DNA of 64,000 nt from a bacterium (GTDB lineage: Bacteria; Zixibacteria; MSB-5A5; GN15; FEB-12), in the NCBI GenBank assembly GCA_020444475.1, contig JAHLKV010000002.1, positions 310,001 through 374,000 of the forward strand, given 5' to 3'. The translations under genes and the position numbers were made by a program. Of this stretch, positions 25,951-34,715 are shown one piece after another (within the stretch, counting starts at the first letter, position 1; each line of letters starts with the position of its first letter). Below the pieces are notes generated by a model. The model saw only the letters and a list, made by a program, of their open reading frames with translations. It did no database searches and was not told the DNA's origin.

Positions 25951-26909
25951 ACTAATTTCGAACGGAGGATGTCGTGGAGGTGGATGATGCCGACCAGCTT
26001 TCCGTGGTCGTCGACAGTCGGAAGCTGGGTGATGGAATAGCGCTCCATCATGCCGAGGGCAGCATCGAGAATCGCATCCTGCAGGATCGATTTCGGCTTT
26101 TTGATCATCACATCGGCCATGGTCAGCGAATACATGTCCCGTTTGCGCTCGACACAGCGCCGCAGGTCACCATCGGTGAAGATCCCGCCGATCGTGCCGT
26201 CGTCACTGCGCACCATCACACAGCCGAGTCGTTTGCCGGTCATCTCGACCAGGAGGTCCGACATCGAAGTCTCCGGCTGCACCATCGGAAGCTGGTCGCC
26301 GGTGTGGTGAAACTCGGAGACGCGCTTGAGCAGACGTCGACCGAGAAAGCCGCCCGGATGGAGGGCCGCGAAATCATCGGCGGAGAATTTCCGCTCCTGC
26401 AGCAGCGCAATCGCCAGGGCGTCGCCCATGACGAGGGCGGCGGTCGATGACGAGGTCGGTACCAGGTTGTTCGGGCAGGCTTCGGAGGTCACCGAGCAGT
26501 CGAGCGGGATGTCGGAGCGTTGATAGAGGGGCGACTCGATCGTGCCGCACAGCGCGATGATGCGGATGTTCAGTCGTCTCGCGGTCGCAATCATGACATC
26601 GGCCTCGTCGATCTGCCCCGACTTGGAAATGAGGAGCAGGATATCTTCGGGGCGCATCAGGCCGATATCGCCGTGCATAGCTTCGGCGGGATGCAGGAAA
26701 AACGACGAGATCCCGGTGGAGTTGAAGGTTGCGACGATTTTCTTGCCGACCAGCCCGGACTTCCCCATGCCGGAGACAATCACCCGGCCGGTGCAGTTGA
26801 GGATAGCTTCGACAGCGAGATCGAAGTTCTCGTTCAGGCGTTCGGCCAGCCCGGCGACCGCTTCGGACTCGAGCCGAAACACTTCGAGAGCGTGCTTGCG
26901 GGCGTTCAT
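25947..26909 (-). CDS. kdsD: Arabinose-5-phosphate isomerase (SIS + two CBS)
   Basis: The 320-residue enzyme has an N-terminal SIS domain (VSGMGKSGLVGKK near 45, HGDIGLM, LLISKSGQIDEADVMI) and two C-terminal CBS domains (about 200-260 and 270-320). It converts ribulose 5-phosphate to arabinose 5-phosphate, the first step to KDO. Its ATG overlaps the kdsC stop by 4 nt. The stop codon TAG is part of the GTAG foot of a class c REP-like hairpin, which then also serves as the 3' end structure. Confidence 0.94.
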   Translation of the reverse strand: MNARKHALEVFRLESEAVAGLAERLNENFDLAVEAILNCTGRVIVSGMGKSGLVGKKIVATFNSTGISSFFLHPAEAMHGDIGLMRPEDILLLISKSGQIDEADVMIATARRLNIRIIALCGTIESPLYQRSDIPLDCSVTSEACPNNLVPTSSSTAALVMGDALAIALLQERKFSADDFAALHPGGFLGRRLLKRVSEFHHTGDQLPMVQPETSMSDLLVEMTGKRLGCVMVRSDDGTIGGIFTDGDLRRCVERKRDMYSLTMADVMIKKPKSILQDAILDAALGMMERYSITQLPTVDDHGKLVGIIHLHDILRSKLV

Positions 26910-27454
26910 CCCTTAATGAACTCCTTCGGATCTTTGCCGATCGCTTCGAAATACATGTTAAGCACCTCGCGCACGGCGCCGTAGCCGCCCTTCCTGTCGG
27001 TGACAAAAAGCACTTCATCTTTCAGCTCGTCGACCGCATCGGCGACGGCGATCGGCAGGCCGATTTTTTGAGCGAGGGTGATATCGAGCAGATCGTTGCC
27101 CATAAACGCTGCCTGCTCGAAACGGATCTTCAACTGCTCCAACAGCGGCTCGAGCATGGCGACTTTGTTTCTTTGTCCCTGCATGATGTGCTTCACGCCG
27201 AGATCGCGCATCCGGGTGTCGGTGGCCGGTGAATAGCGGCCGGAGACGATAGCGATCTCCAGTCCGGCGCGCATGGCGAGGACGATCAGGAAGCCGTCGG
27301 AGATGTTGAACCGCTTCATCTCGAAGCCGTCCGGTCCGAAATAGATGCTGTCATCGGTGAGGACGCCGTCGACATCAAGGGCGAGCAGCCGCACGCCTTT
27401 CAGGTGCTCGATGAACTGCTCGCGGGTGAGCTTTTTGCGATCACCGGCTGTCAT
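26906..27454 (-). CDS. kdsC: KDO-8-phosphate phosphatase (HAD family)
   Basis: The 182-residue protein is a class C0 HAD phosphatase: nucleophile motif LALDVDGVLTDDS at about 24-36, IVSGRYSPATDTR in motif II position, and GNDLLDITLAQKIGLPIAV with the acidic motif. It removes phosphate from KDO-8-phosphate. Both ends overlap neighbours (ATGA with kdsA upstream and with kdsD downstream), showing a tightly coupled KDO operon. Confidence 0.94.
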   Translation of the reverse strand: MTAGDRKKLTREQFIEHLKGVRLLALDVDGVLTDDSIYFGPDGFEMKRFNISDGFLIVLAMRAGLEIAIVSGRYSPATDTRMRDLGVKHIMQGQRNKVAMLEPLLEQLKIRFEQAAFMGNDLLDITLAQKIGLPIAVADAVDELKDEVLFVTDRKGGYGAVREVLNMYFEAIGKDPKEFIKG

Positions 27455-28248
27455 GAGTGGGCCGCCTCTCGCACGCGAAGAACCTCTTCGATGAGTTTCG
27501 GCATCTGATCAAGCGGCAGCATGGCACCGGCATCGGACTGCGCTTTGGAAGGCTCCGGGTGGGTTTCGACAAAGAGACCGTCGATGCCTACTGCGGCGGC
27601 GGCTTTGGACATCGGGATAACGTACTGCGGCTGGCCGGTCGAAGTTGCTCCGGCGCCGCCGGGAAGTTGCAGCGAGTGAGTGACATCGTAGATGACCGGG
27701 AAGCCGGTCTCGCGCATTATGAGCAGGGAGCGGAAATCGACAATCAGGGTGTGATAGCCGAAACTGACACCGCGCTCGGTGAGCATGACCTTTTTCGAGT
27801 CGGCTTTGGCGGCAATCTTGGCCATGTCATCGGGGGCGAGGAACTGCCCCTTCTTGATATTCACCCACTTACCGGTCCGAGCGGCGCCGACTACCAGGTC
27901 GGTCTGGCGGCAGAGAAAGGCCGGTATCTGGAGGATATCGGCGACTTCGGCAACCGAGTCGATTTCATGTGTCTCATGGATATCGGTGACAATCGACAGG
28001 CCGGTTTTTTCTTTCACCGCCCGCAGGATCTTCAGCCCGTCGTCGAGTCCCGGTCCGGAGTAGGAGCCTTTGGAGAGGCGGTTGGCCTTTTTGAACGACG
28101 CTTTGAAGACGAACGGCAGATTGTGTTTGGCTGCCAATTCGCCGACGGTGTGGGCTATTCGAAGGCAAAGGTCTTCGGTTTCGGCGGCACAGGGGCCGGC
28201 GATGAGAAAAAACTGCCGATCGGCTATGTGTTGCAGCGTATCAGTCAT
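27451..28248 (-). CDS. kdsA: 3-deoxy-D-manno-octulosonate 8-phosphate synthase
   Basis: The protein has FLIAGPCAAETEDL, FVFKASFKKANRLSKGSYSG, IVTDIHETHEID, IPAFLCRQTDLV, NIKKGQFLAP and LTERGVSFGYHTLIVDFRSL, all standard KdsA active-site segments. It condenses arabinose 5-phosphate with phosphoenolpyruvate. I chose ATG 28248 (265 residues, starting MTDTLQHIADRQF) from family length. A GTG at 28314 that overlaps the stop of the upstream lipoprotein gene is an alternative, and neither has a good Shine-Dalgarno. CRQTDL retains the metal-ligand region, but I cannot decide metal dependence. Confidence 0.94.
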   Translation of the reverse strand: MTDTLQHIADRQFFLIAGPCAAETEDLCLRIAHTVGELAAKHNLPFVFKASFKKANRLSKGSYSGPGLDDGLKILRAVKEKTGLSIVTDIHETHEIDSVAEVADILQIPAFLCRQTDLVVGAARTGKWVNIKKGQFLAPDDMAKIAAKADSKKVMLTERGVSFGYHTLIVDFRSLLIMRETGFPVIYDVTHSLQLPGGAGATSTGQPQYVIPMSKAAAAVGIDGLFVETHPEPSKAQSDAGAMLPLDQMPKLIEEVLRVREAAHS

Positions 28249-28307
28249 ATGGGCTTTGAATATAGGGTTACCCGGCTTGATTGCCAGCGATTTATTGTCG
28301 CCGCTCG

Positions 28308-28685
28308 CTACCACCCTGCCTGGCGATAGTGCCAGACAACACGGTCGTTGTCGCTGGTAATATAGCGGTCGGCGCCGAGATCGGGGGTTGAGTCGTTGAC
28401 CGTATATATCCAGTAGGTCTCGCGGGTGACTTCGAGCGTGTCGATACCGGTCACAAATGTCCCCAGACTGCTCTGCTTGAACTGGACATCATGCTGCTCG
28501 CGGAGCAGATCGAGCACGCTGACGGAGTCGCGGCCGACCAGCTCGACAGTGGCTATATCGCCCGGGCCCTGATTCTCTGTTGTCGCAGTCTCGTCCTTCT
28601 TGTGGCCGCAGCCGATCGTAGCGATGAGAACTGCAAGTGCCAGAATCCAAAAGAAAAAATAGCGTGTGGCACCAAAAAGTGACAT
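28308..28685 (-). CDS. DUF4430-like lipoprotein
   Basis: The 125-residue protein has a lipoprotein signal ending in IATIGC and a mature domain of about 90 residues. The segment SVLDLLREQHDVQFKQSS and the terminal WIYTVNDSTPDLGADRYITS fit DUF4430, a fold shared with cobalamin-carrier C-terminal domains. It is the first gene of the unit that continues with kdsA-kdsC-kdsD; co-transcription looks likely from spacing, but no functional link is known. Confidence 0.7.
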   Translation of the reverse strand: MSLFGATRYFFFWILALAVLIATIGCGHKKDETATTENQGPGDIATVELVGRDSVSVLDLLREQHDVQFKQSSLGTFVTGIDTLEVTRETYWIYTVNDSTPDLGADRYITSDNDRVVWHYRQAGW

Positions 28686-28816
28686 ATATCAGTGTCCTCC
28701 TGTTCGTGATGTAATAAGCCGTCTGGCGAGGCATTCGTCAACGGGCTTCTGGGGCAGGGGTAGACCGCGGGACCAGACGGTCCGAAAATCAAACCGGACT
28801 GGGTTGGAGAGGGCAG

Positions 28817-29716
28817 ATGGGAAAAACGTCGAGACTGATAAGTCAACTCCTTGATCGCTCCATTCAGACAGCGTGGAATTACAAGTCCTTGTGGCTGCTG
28901 GGAGTTTTTGCCGGATTCGGCATGAACTTCAACCTGGAGACATCGGGCCAGTCGGGCGCGACTGCCACCATGGAGGGATTGGGCGGTGTCACCACGACTA
29001 TACCGGCGCCGTCGGTATGGACGTTCGTGTACGCGATCGGCCTGTTCATCCTGCTGAATACGATTGCTATCCCATCACTGGTTTCAGCCGTGCGGAATAT
29101 CGATCGTCAGGGGAAATTCCGTTTTGGCGCCAGCCTGGCGGATGGAATCGACGTCTTCTTCTCGGTGCTGGCTCTTACGCTGGCGGGCGTGATACTACTC
29201 GTGGGCTCCGTGGTGGTGCTGGGAGGGATAGTGGGCGCCCTTTTTGGGATTGCGAAACCGCTCGGCTGGAGTTCTCTCGTTGTTGTCATCCCTGTCGGCG
29301 TCACCATTCTCTTCTTTTATTCCATGATGATAAACCTCTCCATTCGGGACATTGTCATTCGTCGAGCCAGCCTGCTGGGGGCACTTCAGACCACATGGCG
29401 GCTCATTATGTCGAATCTCAAGGCCACGATCGCGCTCTTCCTCATTTCGCTCTGCATCGTCGGAGCATCGTTTATCGCGCTGCGATTTTGCTTTTATCTC
29501 CTCCGGCTTATCATCGCACTGGTGACCGGGAACCCGACCGGGGAGCTATCCACCTTGCAGGGACTTGTGTTTGGTCTGCCGTTTACGCTGATTGTGGGCG
29601 GGTTTTTCGGGGCGTGCGCCGAGTCGCTCTTCACGTACTACTATCTTGCCATTGAGCAACCGTCGCGTGACGATATCTGGGCGACGACCGGTATCCGGGA
29701 CAAGCACACGGACTAG
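28817..29716 (+). CDS. Multi-pass membrane protein, paralogue 1
   Basis: The 299-residue protein starts with a cytosolic helix DRSIQTAWNYKSLWLLGVF that leads into about six transmembrane segments. I do not know the family; it resembles uncharacterised glycerophosphodiester-phosphodiesterase-type or DUF4013-type membrane domains. The conserved short motif RRASLLGALQTTWRLI lies before the fourth helix, and the equivalent block recurs in the next gene. There are no catalytic residues that I recognise. Confidence 0.7.
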   Translation: MGKTSRLISQLLDRSIQTAWNYKSLWLLGVFAGFGMNFNLETSGQSGATATMEGLGGVTTTIPAPSVWTFVYAIGLFILLNTIAIPSLVSAVRNIDRQGKFRFGASLADGIDVFFSVLALTLAGVILLVGSVVVLGGIVGALFGIAKPLGWSSLVVVIPVGVTILFFYSMMINLSIRDIVIRRASLLGALQTTWRLIMSNLKATIALFLISLCIVGASFIALRFCFYLLRLIIALVTGNPTGELSTLQGLVFGLPFTLIVGGFFGACAESLFTYYYLAIEQPSRDDIWATTGIRDKHTD

Positions 29717-29812
29717 TCTATGCGATGCGCGGCAAACATTTAGTTGATCGTCGGTGTCGCGCGTGAATATATTGGTTCATTGCCAAGTAGATCGAGTAGC
29801 CGAAGGGGAGTT

Positions 29813-30751
29813 ATGGATTACGGATATATAGTCAACCGGGCGTTTCAGATCGCCTGGAGATACAAATCGCTCTGGGTGTTCGGTTTGTTCGTGGGTGGGT
29901 TCACGAATCTGAACCTGAATCTACCGGGTGATTCGTTTGATTTCGGTCAGGGTGGCTCCGAGCCATTTGGTGCGATATCGCCGGAGGTATTCGGCGCCCT
30001 TCTCATGCTGGGGCTGATTCTGGGGCTTGTTTTTTTGATTGCCTATTGCATCGCGGCGCCGGCGCTGATCGACGGCGTCAACCGTATAGAACGCGGTGGG
30101 GTATACACGTTTGGCGCATCGTTTTCGACCGGGGTCGACAATTTCTGGCGCATACTTGGACTGGGTGTGCTGCTGTTTGTCGTGATGGTCGCCATATTCG
30201 TCTTTGGGGCTATCGTATTCGGGATCGGCGCGGCCATAATCGGGATATCCGCCGGTGATTCGAATCCGGGTCCGGCGATTGCTGCGATTATTCTCGGGGT
30301 ATTGATTTTGATCCCGGTCTTCATATTCCTTTATTTCCTCATTGCCACACCGTTCCAGCTGGCTCAGCGAGTGATAGTCGTACGCAGCGCGAGGATTGCC
30401 GACGCTCTTTCGGAGGGCTGGCTGCTGTTTAAGCAGAATTTCGGCAAAGCGCTAGTGATTTTCCTGATCAGGATCGGTATTTCGCTCGCCATCGGTATCG
30501 TCATGTTCATCATCTTCGCGGTGATCGCACTGCTGGTCTTGATATTCGTGCCCAATCCCATGGAGCATCTGGCAGAGGCCGTTATACTCGGGATTCTTTT
30601 CGGCCTTCCGATTTCGCTGGTATTAGGCGGATTCATGGGGACATTTGACAGCTCACTGTATACCCTTTTCTATTTTGAACTGGTTGAACCGGCCGCCTCT
30701 CGCCAGCCAAATGTCCAACCGCCACCTATTACGCCGGAGACAACCGGCTGA
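29813..30751 (+). CDS. Multi-pass membrane protein, paralogue 2
   Basis: The start at ATG 29813 follows an AAGGGGAG Shine-Dalgarno and gives VNRAFQIAWRYKSLWVFGLF, aligned with the start of the preceding gene; an earlier ATG at 29744 is not needed. The 312-residue product has about six hydrophobic helices, the shared block RSARIADALSEGWLLFK before the fourth, and a Pro-rich cytosolic tail (QPNVQPPPITPETTG). The two genes are tandem duplicates. Function unknown. Confidence 0.7.
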   Translation: MDYGYIVNRAFQIAWRYKSLWVFGLFVGGFTNLNLNLPGDSFDFGQGGSEPFGAISPEVFGALLMLGLILGLVFLIAYCIAAPALIDGVNRIERGGVYTFGASFSTGVDNFWRILGLGVLLFVVMVAIFVFGAIVFGIGAAIIGISAGDSNPGPAIAAIILGVLILIPVFIFLYFLIATPFQLAQRVIVVRSARIADALSEGWLLFKQNFGKALVIFLIRIGISLAIGIVMFIIFAVIALLVLIFVPNPMEHLAEAVILGILFGLPISLVLGGFMGTFDSSLYTLFYFELVEPAASRQPNVQPPPITPETTG

Positions 30752-30770
30752 GTTATTGGTATAAGCAGCT

Positions 30771-31991
30771 ATGAAACAGACTTCGCTCTACTCTCGATTT
30801 GTCTCCCCGATCGCAGCAGCCTTGCTGCTGGCAACGCTCGTGGTATCATCGGTCGTGGCACAGGACCCGTACGATGATCCAGTGATCAACTACAGCGACA
30901 TCCCGACCGTCACGATTCTCGACAACAATGTCTCGCTCCAGAGTGCCCTCTATCAGGACTACTACCGCTCGCACTCGGCAGCGGCGGACCTTCGCTGGGT
31001 CCAGGAGAACGACAGCGCGATTGTTGATTTCTGGGTGCAAAAAGGCAGCCTGGTTCTCCATCTGCTGTCGCGGAACGCCGGAATCGAGTGGCTCGAAAGC
31101 GAGTTTGACTTTTATCTGCTTCGTTTTTTCCAGACCGAGGGATCGGGTGACCCGTTGATTATCCCGCTCGGCGGGACGCGCCAGGGGGGGCTCACGGAGG
31201 CGGCGTGCTACGGGGCTCGGATGCAGTTCAATGTCATCTATCAGCTGGCTCGTCGGATGCTGGCGCAGTCGGACCGTCCGGGCAACCGGAATCAGGCGAT
31301 AGCGAGCCACCCGTTGATGCGGCCCGGGGCGTATCGTCGGGACAATCTGGCGATGTTGCTCGCACTGGTGACAGCCGAGCAGGTGATTGGATTGGATTCG
31401 ACGTTTGATGCGTATCAGTCGGCGTACTGGAAAAATCGTCATCCGGGGCGAGAAGTATTCGAAGAGTATCTTCTCAAGGAGTGGATACTGACTCCGGAGC
31501 GGCCGCTGGCGACCTGGATCGCGCAGGAGCCGTACAGCTCACGACTGGTGGCGGCGACTCGTCCACCGCGACTGGCTCGGCTGAGTGAGTCGATCACCCG
31601 GCAACGTGTCGAGGGACTGCCAATCAAGGGACGGCTCGGTTTCTCGGTGCGGATCGATGATCGCAACCGGCTGGTGGTCGACAAGCTCGACATGAACCGA
31701 CTGGCGTTTGCATCGGGTCTGCAGGAAGGGGATATCATCCGGCAGGTCGACGGTGCCCGGGTGGCGACCCAGAAGCAGTTGATCGAGCGTATTCTGGAGG
31801 CCCTCGACGGTATTGGAGCTACTTTGAGTATCCAGCGGGAGGGGCAGCCGATGACGGTGATTTTACGACCGGTCGAGGTCTCGCCGCTCGACGAGGAGTA
31901 TTTCTGGGAAGATCCGCAGGACTTCCTGTACGATCCGCCGGTGGTCGGCGACAGTCTTCGGGACACCATCGCCCTACCCCCGAATCAATAG
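30771..31991 (+). CDS. Exported PDZ-domain protein
   Basis: The 406-residue protein has a signal peptide (cleavage near VVAQD), an unrecognised alpha-rich region of about 260 residues, and a C-terminal PDZ domain (about 285-375: KGRLGFSVRIDDRNRLVVDK, ASGLQEGDIIRQVDGARV). No protease triad is visible, so it may be a scaffold rather than an enzyme. It begins 19 nt after the second membrane protein gene. Its last 18 nt overlap the 3' end of the convergent polyketide synthase gene. Confidence 0.75.
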   Translation: MKQTSLYSRFVSPIAAALLLATLVVSSVVAQDPYDDPVINYSDIPTVTILDNNVSLQSALYQDYYRSHSAAADLRWVQENDSAIVDFWVQKGSLVLHLLSRNAGIEWLESEFDFYLLRFFQTEGSGDPLIIPLGGTRQGGLTEAACYGARMQFNVIYQLARRMLAQSDRPGNRNQAIASHPLMRPGAYRRDNLAMLLALVTAEQVIGLDSTFDAYQSAYWKNRHPGREVFEEYLLKEWILTPERPLATWIAQEPYSSRLVAATRPPRLARLSESITRQRVEGLPIKGRLGFSVRIDDRNRLVVDKLDMNRLAFASGLQEGDIIRQVDGARVATQKQLIERILEALDGIGATLSIQREGQPMTVILRPVEVSPLDEEYFWEDPQDFLYDPPVVGDSLRDTIALPPNQ

Positions 31992-33026
31992 CGATTCGGA
32001 ACAGAACCCCGGTCCAAGCGCCGAGATGACCGCGTGGTCGTCGCGGCGTTTCTCTTGTGAGCGAAGGTATTTCTCCAGCACAAAGAGAACCGTCACCGAA
32101 GACATGTTGCCGTAGTCGCGAAGGGTCTCGCGCGAGTATCGGAACAGATCCTCGGGAGCATCGTACGCTCGGCGGTAGGCATCGAGGACTTTCGCCCCTC
32201 CCGGGTGATAGAGATACTGTCCGACAGATTCGCGCGTAAGGTGGTTCTGTTTGAGGAAGACGTCGAGTTCGGCGGCCGAGTTCTCGGCCACGAGATCGGG
32301 GATGTGGCGGTCGAACACTACCTGCAGGCCGCGCGACTGAATATTCCAACCCATAACATCGAGTGAGTCCGGATAGAAATTGGACTGGGTGGCGAGAATC
32401 TCGGGGCCGTGACGTTCGATTTTATCGCCGCTGACCAGCACCGCGGCGGCGCCTTCGCCAAACAAAGCACAGGCGACCAGATTGCTTTTCGAGAAGTCGT
32501 CGGGCATGAAGGTCAGTCCGCATAGTTCGACCGCCACGATCAGCACGCGGGAGTCGGGGTGCCCGAGAGCGTGATGGTGGGCGTGCGAAAGAGCCGCCGC
32601 ACCGCCGGCGCAGCCGAGACCCCAGATCGGTGTTCGGCGGATGTCCCTGCGGAGTTTCAGTACGTTGATCAGGCGAGCGTCGATCGAAGGTGTTGCGAGA
32701 CCGGTCGTGTTGATATAGACGATGTAGTCGATCTGGTCGGGAGTCAGTCCGGCCGTTTCGAACAGCGTCCGGCAAGCCTCGGCGCCGAGTTCGGTGGCCG
32801 ATTCGATATAGGCGTGGTTTTTTTCTTCCAGCGTGTGCTCTTCGGAGAACCAGTCGAGGGGGCGCGAGAAGTAGCGCTGCTCGATACCGGTGTTGTCGAA
32901 CAGGGATAGGCGTCGCTCGAGATCGTCGAGCCGATGCGAGAAGAGGGCCCGGGCGAAGTCACGGGCGGTCGGCTGATCGATCTCGTAGGGTGGAACGGCG
33001 GTGGTTATGGCGTCGATGGAAGGCAT
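31974..33026 (-). CDS. Type III polyketide synthase (chalcone/stilbene synthase family)
   Basis: The 350-residue protein (start MPSIDAITTAVPPYEI, AGGAG Shine-Dalgarno 10 nt upstream) has the full catalytic triad: Cys139 in GLGCAGGAAALS, His in YLYHPGGAKVLDAY and Asn in DYGNMSSVTVLFVLE. It also has the conserved C-terminal ALGPGFCSESLLI. Such enzymes extend acyl-CoA with malonyl-CoA to make alkylresorcinols or alkylpyrones. The usual companions (methyltransferase, FAD hydroxylase) are missing, so the product may be the bare polyketide. The 3' ends of this gene and the PDZ gene overlap. Confidence 0.92.
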   Translation of the reverse strand: MPSIDAITTAVPPYEIDQPTARDFARALFSHRLDDLERRLSLFDNTGIEQRYFSRPLDWFSEEHTLEEKNHAYIESATELGAEACRTLFETAGLTPDQIDYIVYINTTGLATPSIDARLINVLKLRRDIRRTPIWGLGCAGGAAALSHAHHHALGHPDSRVLIVAVELCGLTFMPDDFSKSNLVACALFGEGAAAVLVSGDKIERHGPEILATQSNFYPDSLDVMGWNIQSRGLQVVFDRHIPDLVAENSAAELDVFLKQNHLTRESVGQYLYHPGGAKVLDAYRRAYDAPEDLFRYSRETLRDYGNMSSVTVLFVLEKYLRSQEKRRDDHAVISALGPGFCSESLLIRG

Positions 33027-33045
33027 GGCGGTACATCTCCTGTGC

Positions 33046-33171
33046 GTCACCCTTCGACAGGCCCAAGATGACGATTGTCCGTGGCAGTGTCTCTCTCAGA
33101 ACAGGTGGATTGCCGATCTTGTGCCCACCCGGGACCACCAACCTCATGCCCACCCGGGACGGGTGGGCTAC
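33046..33171. repeat. REP-like hairpins between the polyketide synthase and cupin genes
   Basis: 33046-33072 is a decayed class e copy (GTCA...TGAC arms). 33148-33171 is a perfect hairpin GCCCACCCG/CGGGTGGGC with CTAC foot; a half copy of it lies at 33122-33135. The GTAG foot lies 3 nt after the cupin TAG stop on the minus strand. Confidence 0.75.
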
Positions 33172-33172
33172 T

Positions 33173-33532
33173 CTATTTGTAATTATTGCCGTAGGAGCGG
33201 GTCGGGACGATACAGATGAACTCAAACGGTTCATCGTACGGGTTTTCGAACTGGTGTTCGGTGTTGGGGGGAACGACCGCGAAATCTTTCGGCCCGAGTT
33301 CGTGGATGGTATCGCCGATCCGGAGTCGGCCGCGTCCCCTGACGATGTGGTTGATATGTTCCCAGTCGTGCTGGTGGCGCGGAGTGTGGCCGCCCGGTTC
33401 GATCTGGAAGAGGCGCAGGACGTGGTTGGTCCAGCCCTGTTCGGGCCCGATGACTTCGACGCCTGAGGCTTTGTCTACCCCTTCCATCGGGAGCGGCTTC
33501 TTGACGATACTGTCGTATGCGAAGACGGCCAT
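33173..33532 (-). CDS. Small cupin protein
   Basis: The 119-residue protein is a single cupin domain. Motif 1 is PGGHTPRHQHDWEHINHIVRG with three His and a Glu as metal ligands, and motif 2 is PPNTEHQFENP. The start ATG 33532 has a perfect AGGAGG 5 nt upstream, so the longer upstream frame is not used. Stand-alone cupins of this type bind metal and may be sugar isomerases or dioxygenases; the substrate cannot be told. The gene stands alone downstream of the repeat copy B. Confidence 0.85.
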   Translation of the reverse strand: MAVFAYDSIVKKPLPMEGVDKASGVEVIGPEQGWTNHVLRLFQIEPGGHTPRHQHDWEHINHIVRGRGRLRIGDTIHELGPKDFAVVPPNTEHQFENPYDEPFEFICIVPTRSYGNNYK

Positions 33533-33615
33533 GGTATCCTCCTGTTTTGGGGAATATAGGGGGTGGGTGCTGTCAGACCAACCGAAACAACTTTTTCGTT
33601 GTACCAGTTTGGTTT

Positions 33616-34175
33616 CGTGCGAGTTACAGCGAAATGGGTTCGTTTGTTCATTTTTCGAAAAGCGCAAATGCTCTGTTCTTTTTCTGCGGGTGGTGGCGCC
33701 GTCCGGTCTTTGTAAAGGGGGGACCCGGGCGGGATTGCCTACGAGTTGGTGGTGAATGTGCGAGAAGTGGCGGTGACCGGGTTGCCATGACCTGTTGTTT
33801 CAAACCCCGCCTGCCATCCTTGTAGCGCAGGTCCCGTGCAGCGACGGATCGGTCGATAGCGACAGACCATCCAACAAGGGACCATCGGCTCGAAGTTGCC
33901 TCGCGAGGACCTGCGTGTGCGTCGGCGGATGGCACAATCAGGTCCTCGACTGGTCAGCGAGTGATTGCGGTTTGGTTTCGATTCTAGGTGATACGGACAA
34001 CATCGACGACTCTGAGTAGGACCTGATCTACAGGCGGTTCGGGCCAGGTTTGACGTGGTGCACGAGGACGTACGCGACGCCCGGAAGTGTGATCCCCACC
34101 TGCCGTCCCCGCTTGGCGGGGACTTTGGGTGGGCCACAGGCAGAAAAAGCTGTCAGGCGAGTCGCCTGACAGCAC
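33616..34175. repeat. Long dispersed repeat, copy B (no transposase cassette)
   Basis: About 560 nt. Its first 298 nt match 19647-19943 and its last 157 nt match 20654-20823. The middle 105 nt match the corresponding part of copy A only loosely. It contains the class f hairpin at 34055-34080 (right arm decayed), class g at 34095-34137 and class i at 34153-34175, so it is a composite of hairpin units plus a unique 300-nt module. Confidence 0.85.
34095..34175. repeat. Class g and class i hairpins at the end of copy B
   Basis: 34095-34137: outer arms CCCACCT/GGGTGGG, inner GTCCCCGC/GCGGGGAC, foot CCAC. 34153-34175: TCAGGCGA/TCGCCTGA then CAGCAC. The order and spacing equal those at 20743-20823. 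Confidence 0.8.
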
Positions 34176-34240
34176 AAAGGGCGAGTTGCCTGTCAGTACA
34201 CCCGATTCTGAGAGGCAGGCGAGTAGCCTGAGCGGCCAAT

Positions 34241-34278
34241 AAAAAGACCCGTCGCGCGTGAATGCGGACGGGTCTTTT
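34241..34278 (-). terminator. Terminator of the basic SANT-like gene
   Basis: Stem AAAAGACCCGTC/GACGGGTCTTTT with a 13-nt loop, T-rich on both strands, about 40 nt after the stop. Confidence 0.87.
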
Positions 34279-34319
34279 ATGTCAAATGAATGACGTCAGA
34301 ATCGCAAAGCGATCGTCGA

Positions 34320-34712
34320 CTAGCGACGACGGGCGGTGCGACGACGAGCGGTCGGCCGAGCGACACGACGCTTCGAGGAAGCGTAACGACGCTTGGAGGT
34401 GGTCCGACGGCTGACAGCCTTACGGCTGGTGACCGGACGACGACGGGAGACCTTCTTCGTCTTGGTAACGCCGCTGTTGCCCTTCCAGACGGACGGGTTG
34501 GCCTTCTTGATGTTCAGGTCGGAAGCTTTGTAGCGCACGGAGTACACCGAACGACCGAGCTGACGAGCAACCCACGACGTCTCGTTGTTGCGATAGTACT
34601 TGCGGATGAAAGCGATTTCCTGTTTGCTCCACGGCGTACCGGCAACACCGCGACGTCCGTAATGCTTGCGGGACGTGCTGCGCTTAGCGGTTCTGGTTCT
34701 CTTGGTAGCCAT
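34320..34712 (-). CDS. Myb/SANT-like DNA-binding protein with a basic histone-like tail
   Basis: The 130-residue protein has an N-terminal basic stretch, then a helix-turn-helix with three spaced aromatic residues (WSKQEIAFIRKYYRNNETSW, VARQLGRSVYSVRYKASDL), which is a SANT/Myb-type fold. The C-terminal 55 residues are almost only Arg, Lys, Ser, Thr and Ala (RRTTSKRRYASSKRR), like histone H1 or HU tails. It is likely an abundant nucleoid or regulatory protein. An AAGGAG Shine-Dalgarno sits 6 nt upstream, and a strong terminator follows. A possible leader peptide lies just before it. Confidence 0.8.
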   Translation of the reverse strand: MATKRTRTAKRSTSRKHYGRRGVAGTPWSKQEIAFIRKYYRNNETSWVARQLGRSVYSVRYKASDLNIKKANPSVWKGNSGVTKTKKVSRRRPVTSRKAVSRRTTSKRRYASSKRRVARPTARRRTARRR

Positions 34713-34715
34713 GCG

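Larger units (their letters stand above)
33533..34319. other. Intergenic stretch of about 790 nt without a supported gene
   Basis: It consists mainly of long repeat copy B, three class i hairpins at 34153-34232 and the terminator of the basic SANT-like gene. Open frames in the repeat are not conserved as proteins in the other copy. Confidence 0.7.

Noticed and set aside
33616-33935. Open frames inside the long repeat
   Set aside because: They are not kept in the same frame and length in the other copy, and differences do not favour synonymous positions.
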